Shown here piece after piece: positions 58,290 through 64,000 of a stretch of DNA of 64,000 nucleotides; within the stretch, counting starts at the first letter, position 1; each line of letters begins with the position of its first letter. This DNA is from Yersinia massiliensis (lineage in GTDB: Bacteria > Pseudomonadota > Gammaproteobacteria > Enterobacterales > Enterobacteriaceae). The DNA is taken from NCBI RefSeq assembly GCF_003048255.1, contig NZ_CP028487.1, positions 4,402,001 through 4,466,000 on the forward strand. Direction: 5' to 3'. The position numbers were made by a program, and so were the translations under genes. The notes below the pieces were generated by a model, which ran no database searches, was not told the origin of the DNA, and saw only the letters and a program-made list of their open reading frames with translations.

Positions 58290-60362
58290 ATGCCTCGTTC
58301 CACGTCCGACCGTTTCCGCTGGTCCCCACTCACTTTGGCCATCGCTTGTACATTGCCTTTAGCTGCGCAAGCTGCTGATACCGTAGCAGTTAATACGACA
58401 TCATCGGTTAACACGACCGAAACCACCTCACCAACCAGCAACAAAAAACACAGCACCGATACCATGGTGGTGACAGCAACCGGTAATGAGCGTAGCAGCT
58501 TTGAAGCACCGATGATGGTCACGGTCGTTGAAGCCAACACGCCGACTAGCGAAACGGCCACCAGCGCCGCCGATATGCTGCGCAACATTCCGGGACTGAC
58601 TGTGACCGGTAGCGGGCGTGTTAATGGTCAGGATGTGACACTGCGTGGTTATGGTAAAAATGGCGTATTAACGCTGGTTGATGGCATTCGCCAAGGCACC
58701 GATACGGGTCATTTGAACTCAACATTCCTCGATCCCGCGTTGGTGAAGCGTATTGAAGTGGTACGTGGCCCGTCCGCGCTGCTGTACGGCAGTGGTGCAT
58801 TGGGTGGCGTTATCGCTTATGAAACTGTTGATGCTGCCGATCTGCTATTCCCTGGTCAAAACTCCGGCTACCGTGTTTTCAGTTCTGCCGCCACCGGTGA
58901 TCATAGCTTTGGGTTGGGTGCGAGCGCCTTTGGCCGCACCGATGACGTAGACGGGGTTCTCTCTTTCGGGACGCGCGATATTGGCAACATCCGTCAAAGC
59001 GACGGCTTTAATGCACCGAACGATGAAACCATCAGTAATGTGCTGGCGAAAGGTACTTGGCGTATTGACCAAGCTCAGTCATTGAGCGCCAATCTACGCT
59101 ATTACAACAACAACGCCATTGAACCCAAAAACCCGCAAACCAGTGCCGTATCCAGCGGTAACGTCCTGACAAATCGCTCGACAATTCAGCGTGATGCCCA
59201 GCTTAGCTATAACATTAAGCCCCTTGACCAAGAGTGGCTGAATGCGACCGCACGCGTTTACTATTCCGAAGTCGAAATCAATGCTCGCCCACAAGGCTCA
59301 GCGGAAGAAGGCCGTAAACAGACCACCGAAGGTGCAAAGCTGGAAAACCGCACTCGTCTGTTCACCGATAGTTTTGCATCACACCTGCTGACTTACGGCA
59401 CCGAAGCTTACAAACAAGAGCAAACCCCAGGTGGCGCGACCGAAAGCTTCCCACAAGCGGATATCCGTTTTGGCTCTGGCTGGTTGCAAGATGAAATAAC
59501 ATTGCGTGACCTACCAGTGTCTTTCTTGGCGGGGACTCGCTATGACAACTACAGCGGCAGCAGCAAAGGCTACGCCGATGTCGATGCCGACAAATGGTCA
59601 TCACGCGGTGCTGTCAGCATCACGCCAACCGACTGGCTGATGCTGTTCGGTTCCTATGCACAAGCATTCCGTGCGCCAACCATGGGTGAGATGTATAACG
59701 ACTCGAAACATTTCTCGATCCCAATACGCCCGGGAATGACAATCACCAACTTCTGGGTACCCAATCCTAATCTGAAACCGGAAACCAACGAAACACAGGA
59801 ATACGGTTTTGGTCTGCGCTTTAATGATCTGTTGATGGCTGAAGATGATCTGCAATTCAAAGCCAGCTACTTCGATACCAACGCAAAAGATTACATCGAT
59901 ACGAAGGTGAACATGACTGCCATGACCACCACCTCTGTGAATATCGATCGGGCAAAAATCTGGGGTTGGGATGCCACAATGAGCTACAAAACGGCACTCT
60001 TTAACTGGGATCTGGCCTATAACCGTACTCGCGGTAAAAACCAAAGCACCGACAAATGGCTGGACTCCATCAATCCTGACACCGTGACCAGTGTCTTGGA
60101 TGTCCCTGTTGCCAACAGTGGCTTCGCGGTGGGCTGGATTGGTACCTTTGCTCAACGTTCTAAGCCGTTAACCTCTACCGGTAAAAGCCAAGCGGGTTAT
60201 GGCATTAATGACTTCTATGTCAGCTATAAAGGCCAAGAGCAGTTGAAAGGTGTGACCACTACCGTGGTATTAGGTAACGCCTTCGATAAAGAGTACTACG
60301 CACCACAAGGCGTGCCACAAGATGGCCGCAATGCAAAACTTTTCGTGAGCTATCAGTGGTAA
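58290..60362 (+). CDS. hemR: TonB-dependent heme receptor HemR/HmuR
   Basis: Outer-membrane heme/hemoprotein receptor. 690 aa from the ATG at 58290 (MPRSTSDRFRWSPL), preceded by ATGGAGAATT; the long upstream extension of the frame is rejected. Signal peptide to AAQAAD (about residue 29), TonB box DTMVVTAT, plug domain with VRGPSALLYGSGALGG, and the receptor motif FRAPTMGEMYNDSKHF with NPNLKPETNETQEYG, typical of heme receptors. It ends in F-V-S-Y-Q-W, the barrel-closing aromatic. The 180-nt gap to hemP has a CAGCAG/CTGCTG hairpin at 58151-58166. Confidence 0.96.
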   Translation: MPRSTSDRFRWSPLTLAIACTLPLAAQAADTVAVNTTSSVNTTETTSPTSNKKHSTDTMVVTATGNERSSFEAPMMVTVVEANTPTSETATSAADMLRNIPGLTVTGSGRVNGQDVTLRGYGKNGVLTLVDGIRQGTDTGHLNSTFLDPALVKRIEVVRGPSALLYGSGALGGVIAYETVDAADLLFPGQNSGYRVFSSAATGDHSFGLGASAFGRTDDVDGVLSFGTRDIGNIRQSDGFNAPNDETISNVLAKGTWRIDQAQSLSANLRYYNNNAIEPKNPQTSAVSSGNVLTNRSTIQRDAQLSYNIKPLDQEWLNATARVYYSEVEINARPQGSAEEGRKQTTEGAKLENRTRLFTDSFASHLLTYGTEAYKQEQTPGGATESFPQADIRFGSGWLQDEITLRDLPVSFLAGTRYDNYSGSSKGYADVDADKWSSRGAVSITPTDWLMLFGSYAQAFRAPTMGEMYNDSKHFSIPIRPGMTITNFWVPNPNLKPETNETQEYGFGLRFNDLLMAEDDLQFKASYFDTNAKDYIDTKVNMTAMTTTSVNIDRAKIWGWDATMSYKTALFNWDLAYNRTRGKNQSTDKWLDSINPDTVTSVLDVPVANSGFAVGWIGTFAQRSKPLTSTGKSQAGYGINDFYVSYKGQEQLKGVTTTVVLGNAFDKEYYAPQGVPQDGRNAKLFVSYQW

Positions 60363-60390
60363 CTCATTGAGACAAAAAATAGTCTGAAAA

Positions 60391-60433
60391 ATAACCCGAC
60401 GCACCCAAACGTCATAACGTCGGGTTATTATTT
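60391..60433 (+). terminator. Terminator between hemR and hmuS
   Basis: ATAACCCGACG (60391-60401) pairs with CGTCGGGTTAT (60418-60428), followed by TATTT. It may lower expression of hmuSTUV relative to the receptor. Confidence 0.8.
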
Positions 60434-60480
60434 AACGCTGTCACCTGCATATAAAAAATCAATAGAAAGAGGAAGTTATA

Positions 60481-61518
60481 ATGAGCCAATCAATATATGA
60501 ACAATACTTACAAGCCAAATCTGATAATCCGGGCAAATACGCACGCGATTTAGCCACATTGATGGGTATTTCCGAAGCCGAACTGACTCATAGCCGTGTT
60601 GGGCATGATGCAAAGCGTTTACAGGCAGATGCCCGCACTTTGCTAGCCGCATTGGAAGCTGTCGGTGAAGTCAAAGCTATTACCCGCAATACCTATGCCG
60701 TACACGAACAATTGGGTCGTTATGAGAATCAGCATCTGAACGGCCATGCTGGCTTGATCCTCAATCCACGTGATTTGGATCTGCGTCTGTTCCTCAACCA
60801 ATGGGCCACCGCTTTCACCCTGACGGAAGAAACGCGTCACGGTGTCCGCCACAGTATCCAGTTCTTTGATCATCAAGGTGATGCATTACATAAAGTGTAT
60901 GTCACTGACCAAACTGATATGCCAGCGTGGGAAGCCTTACTGGCGAAGTTCGTCAGCGCTGAAAACCCAGCATTGCAGTTAGAGCCGGCGAGTGCACCTG
61001 AAGTGACCGAACCGACTGCCGATGATGCCACCGTGGATGCCGAATGGCGCGCCATGACCGATGTGCATCAGTTCTTCCAGTTGCTCAAACGCAATAACCT
61101 GACGCGCCAGCAAGCCTTCCGCGCCGTGGGTGATGATTTAGCCTACCGTGTTGACAACAGCTCACTGACACAGCTGCTCAATATTGCCTTGCAAGATCAA
61201 AACGAAATCATGATTTTTGTCGGCAACCGTGGTTGCGTGCAAATTTTCACCGGTTTGATTGAGAAAGTGACCCCGCATCAAGAGTGGATTAACGTGTTCA
61301 ACAAACGCTTTACGCTGCACTTGATTGAAACGGCCATTGCCGAAAGCTGGATCACCCGCAAACCGACCAAAGACGGTTTTGTCACTAGCTTGGAACTGTT
61401 TGCCGAAGACGGTACACAACTTGCTCAACTTTACGGTCAGCGTACAGAAGGGCAGCCGGAACAAAATCAATGGCGTGAGCAAATTTCTCGCCTGATCAAT
61501 AAGGATATCGCCGCATGA
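60481..61518 (+). CDS. hmuS: Heme carrier/degrading protein HmuS (HemS)
   Basis: Cytoplasmic heme-handling protein that takes heme from the ABC importer. 345 aa with the duplicated ChuX-like fold: [21 protein letters not shown] in the first half and [21 protein letters not shown] in the second. AAAGAGGAAG precedes the ATG. Overlaps hmuT by 4 nt. The same locus also encodes the anaerobic hutWX-chuY route. Confidence 0.95.
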   Translation: MSQSIYEQYLQAKSDNPGKYARDLATLMGISEAELTHSRVGHDAKRLQADARTLLAALEAVGEVKAITRNTYAVHEQLGRYENQHLNGHAGLILNPRDLDLRLFLNQWATAFTLTEETRHGVRHSIQFFDHQGDALHKVYVTDQTDMPAWEALLAKFVSAENPALQLEPASAPEVTEPTADDATVDAEWRAMTDVHQFFQLLKRNNLTRQQAFRAVGDDLAYRVDNSSLTQLLNIALQDQNEIMIFVGNRGCVQIFTGLIEKVTPHQEWINVFNKRFTLHLIETAIAESWITRKPTKDGFVTSLELFAEDGTQLAQLYGQRTEGQPEQNQWREQISRLINKDIAA

Positions 61519-62369
61519 GACTAAGGTTGCTGTCACTCCCTTTCATTCTGTCGCTGAGCGCCTGTCTGTTGCCGCTAACAACTTTAGCAGCAAGTCCGTC
61601 GGCCGCAGAACGTATTGTCACCATTGGTGGTGATGTAACAGAAATCGCCTATGCACTGGGTGCCGGTGACGAGATTGTGGCCCGTGACAGTACCAGTCTA
61701 CAACCTCAGGCAGTGCAAAAGCTGCCTGATGTGGGTTACATGCGCATGCTCAATGCCGAAGGGATTTTGGCAATGAAGCCAACCATGCTGTTGGTTAGCG
61801 AACTGGCTCAGCCCTCTCTGGTGCTGAAACAGGTTGCAGATAGCGGCGTGAATGTGGTCACTATTCCGGGCCAAACCACGCCAGAAAGTGTCACGGCGAA
61901 GATTAACGCGGTCGCCACCGCGCTTAATCAGCCGGAACAAGGGCAGAAACTGATTACGGACTATCAGCAACGTTTGGCGGCAGTAAACAGCACGCCACTG
62001 CCCGTTAAAGTACTGTTTGTCATGAGTCACGGTGGCCTAACACCGATGGCAGCCGGTCAGAATACCGCAGCAGATGCCATGATCCGCGCCGCCGGTGGTA
62101 GCAATGCCATGCAAGGTTTTAGCCGCTATCGTCCATTGTCTCAGGAAGGTGTTATCGCCAGTGCCCCAGACCTATTGTTGATCACCAGTGATGGCGTAAG
62201 AGCCTTGGGGGGCAGTGAAGGTATCTGGAAATTACCCGGTATGGCGCTAACGCCAGCTGGTAAAAACAAACGTTTGTTAGTTGTTGATGATATGGCACTA
62301 CTGGGCTTTGGTCTGGAAACGCCGCAAGTACTGGCGCAACTGCGCAAAGGCATGGAACAAGCACAATGA
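61515..62369 (+). CDS. hmuT: Periplasmic heme-binding protein HmuT
   Basis: Substrate-binding protein of the HmuTUV heme importer. 284 aa with signal peptide [20 protein letters not shown]...TLAA (about 26 residues) and class III binding-protein fold: [25 protein letters not shown], conserved Tyr in [15 protein letters not shown], and [21 protein letters not shown]. Overlaps hmuS and hmuU by 4 nt. Confidence 0.95.
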   Translation: MRLRLLSLPFILSLSACLLPLTTLAASPSAAERIVTIGGDVTEIAYALGAGDEIVARDSTSLQPQAVQKLPDVGYMRMLNAEGILAMKPTMLLVSELAQPSLVLKQVADSGVNVVTIPGQTTPESVTAKINAVATALNQPEQGQKLITDYQQRLAAVNSTPLPVKVLFVMSHGGLTPMAAGQNTAADAMIRAAGGSNAMQGFSRYRPLSQEGVIASAPDLLLITSDGVRALGGSEGIWKLPGMALTPAGKNKRLLVVDDMALLGFGLETPQVLAQLRKGMEQAQ

Positions 62370-63370
62370 ATTGCCGTGTCCATCCGCGTCTGATGCTTAG
62401 CATCTTGCTGATGATTTTGATTATTTTAGCGCTCGGTTCAGCGAATATGGGAGCCTTAACGCTCTCATTTCGCACCTTGTGGCATGCCTCACTCGATGAT
62501 GCCATGTGGCATATCTGGTTGAATATTCGCTTACCCCGCGTGCTGCTAGCCGTTGTAGTTGGCTGCGCGCTGGCGGTTTCTGGCGCGATCATGCAGGGGC
62601 TATTTCGTAACCCACTAGCCGACCCCGGTTTATTAGGGATCAGCAGCGGAGCCGCGCTCTGTGTGGGTATCATCATCATCATGCCTTTCAGCTTGCCACC
62701 CCTACTGGCGCTTTACAGCCATATGGTGGGGGCCTTTATCGGCAGTCTGGCCATTTCTATCGTCATCTTTACCCTCAGCCGTTGGGGGCATGGCAATTTA
62801 TCCCGCCTGCTGTTAGCGGGCATTGCCATCAACGCCTTATGCGGCGCTGCCGTTGGGGTGCTGACTTACATCAGCGATGACCAGCAGTTACGCCAATTCT
62901 CCCTCTGGAGCATGGGCAGTTTGGGTCAAGCACAGTGGTCAACATTGATGGTAGCAACCTCGCTGATCCTGCCCGCCTGTGTACTAGGATTAATGCAGGC
63001 GCGTCAGTTGAATCTATTGCAGCTAGGGGATGAAGAAGCTCACTATCTTGGGGTGAATGTACGGCAAGCCAAACTACGGCTGTTGCTGCTCAGCGCCATT
63101 CTGATTGGGGCCGCAGTCGCTGTCAGTGGTGTTATCGGCTTTATTGGTTTGGTGGTGCCGCATCTTATCCGTATGCGTATTGGCGCTGATCATCGTTGGT
63201 TACTGCCCGGTTCTGCATTGGGTGGGGCTTGTTTGTTACTGACGGCGGATACATTGGCTCGAACCCTAGTCGCACCGGCTGAAATGCCCGTCGGGCTGAT
63301 CACCAGCCTGTTGGGTGGCCCCTACTTTCTATGGCTGATTTTACGTCAGCGGGAGCAACGCAGTGGTTGA
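62366..63370 (+). CDS. hmuU: Heme ABC transporter permease HmuU
   Basis: FecCD/BtuC-family inner-membrane permease, 334 aa with about ten helices. Family blocks [38 protein letters not shown] and [20 protein letters not shown] are all present. Overlaps hmuT by 4 nt; hmuV begins inside its last codons. Confidence 0.96.
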   Translation: MNCRVHPRLMLSILLMILIILALGSANMGALTLSFRTLWHASLDDAMWHIWLNIRLPRVLLAVVVGCALAVSGAIMQGLFRNPLADPGLLGISSGAALCVGIIIIMPFSLPPLLALYSHMVGAFIGSLAISIVIFTLSRWGHGNLSRLLLAGIAINALCGAAVGVLTYISDDQQLRQFSLWSMGSLGQAQWSTLMVATSLILPACVLGLMQARQLNLLQLGDEEAHYLGVNVRQAKLRLLLLSAILIGAAVAVSGVIGFIGLVVPHLIRMRIGADHRWLLPGSALGGACLLLTADTLARTLVAPAEMPVGLITSLLGGPYFLWLILRQREQRSG

Positions 63371-64000
63371 TATCGTTGGGGCAACGCTGGATGCAGCAGG
63401 GGCTAATGTCGCTGGGATGAATGAGACTCAAGCTAATACCTTTGGGGCTGATATGCCGATAACACCTGCGCCGTTATTGACGGCAAATCATCTCTCCTAT
63501 CATGTTCAAGGGCAGCGGCTGATTCATGATGTCTCACTGCAAATCGCCAGCGGTGAAATGGTAGCCATTATCGGACCCAATGGCGCAGGGAAATCTACCC
63601 TATTGCGGTTGCTAACCGGTTACCTTGCTCCTTCTGATGGCGAATGTCAGTTACTAGGGAAAAACCTAAGCAGCTGGCAACCACAAGCATTGGCTCGAAC
63701 CCGTGCGGTGATGCGCCAATACAGTGATTTAGCGTTCCCCTTCAGTGTCAGTGAAGTCATTCAGATGGGCCGCGCCCCTTATGGCAAGGCACAGAATGAT
63801 CAAGCGCTGCAAGAGGTCATGGCGCAAACGGACTGTCTGGCGCTGGCTCAACGTGACTACCGAGCATTATCGGGTGGCGAGCAGCAACGTGTTCAGTTAG
63901 CCCGTGTGTTAGCACAGCTGTGGCAACCAGAACCGTCGCCGCGCTGGTTGTTTCTGGATGAACCCACATCTGCGCTGGATTTATATCATCAGCAGCATAC
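63363..64000 (+). CDS. hmuV: Heme ABC transporter ATPase HmuV (3' end missing)
   Basis: ATPase of HmuTUV. The frame is open to the window edge. Walker [10 protein letters not shown] (near 63577), Q-loop region [17 protein letters not shown] signature [13 protein letters not shown] (near 63868) and Walker [13 protein letters not shown] (near 63947). I place the start at GTG 63363, overlapping the hmuU end; ATG at 63417 or 63453 is possible, and the N-terminal 30 residues before the ABC domain are variable. Confidence 0.93.
   Translation, partial: MVDIVGATLDAAGANVAGMNETQANTFGADMPITPAPLLTANHLSYHVQGQRLIHDVSLQIASGEMVAIIGPNGAGKSTLLRLLTGYLAPSDGECQLLGKNLSSWQPQALARTRAVMRQYSDLAFPFSVSEVIQMGRAPYGKAQNDQALQEVMAQTDCLALAQRDYRALSGGEQQRVQLARVLAQLWQPEPSPRWLFLDEPTSALDLYHQQH

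Overview
The window is a chromosomal segment of an enterobacterium, most likely a Yersinia of the enterocolitica / environmental group. Evidence: the frd-blc-sugE-ecn-efp-epmB-yjeI-groESL-fxsA-aspA-dcuA-cutA-dsbD ... yjdC-tRNA-Phe gene order is the enterobacterial backbone known from E. coli (without ampC and yjeH); the heme locus has the Yersinia hem/hmu order hemP-R-S-T-U-V preceded by hutW-hutX-chuY; and a CDP-yersiniose-type sugar pathway, best known from Yersinia O-antigens, is present. The species is inference; no 16S or marker search was possible.

Layout. 1-3287: fumarate reductase operon frdABCD (frdA cut by the window edge). 3380-7681: lipocalin blc, an 820-bp repeat-rich gap, the guanidinium exporter gdx/sugE behind a guanidine-II riboswitch, one entericidin, EF-P and its divergent lysine-aminomutase partner epmB, lipoprotein yjeI. 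7865-14050: groEL/groES with a clear sigma-32 promoter, fxsA, aspA (with a CRP site) and dcuA, i.e. anaerobic aspartate/fumarate metabolism that feeds the fumarate reductase. 14142-16219: cutA-dsbD. 16273-30558: a block inserted, relative to E. coli, between dsbD and yjdC: an aegA-hydN-fdhF operon whose formate dehydrogenase carries Cys instead of selenocysteine at position 140, and a complete galactarate pathway (garP, garD, garL, garR, two garK paralogs, regulator cdaR).

30838-32467: a possible 31-codon ORF, yjdC with a GTG start, tRNA-Phe(GAA), and directly behind the tRNA four perfectly spaced 163-bp tandem units, each starting with the last 16 nt of the tRNA and containing a strong terminator and several small hairpins. 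It resembles in design the tyrT/rtT repeats of E. coli. 32560-43042: a visibly foreign, more GC-rich sugar island: ddhDABC plus yerE/yerF (CDP-yersiniose A pathway) followed by a GtrA-like flippase, a GtrB-like polyprenyl-phosphate glycosyltransferase and a 762-aa polytopic protein that may be the specific transferase. I infer an O-antigen or LPS side-branch decoration system using a CDP-activated branched dideoxysugar.

43625-55166: cellulose synthesis cluster bcsO-Q-A-B-C-D-Z (BcsD-type, without bcsE/F/G in the window). 55312-64000: Fur-controlled heme acquisition and degradation locus hutW-hutX-chuY, hemP-hemR-hmuS-T-U-V, with hmuV running off the end. The most notable items are the yersiniose plus gtr-type island, the tRNA-Phe repeat array, and the AegA-HydN-FdhF(Cys) operon.
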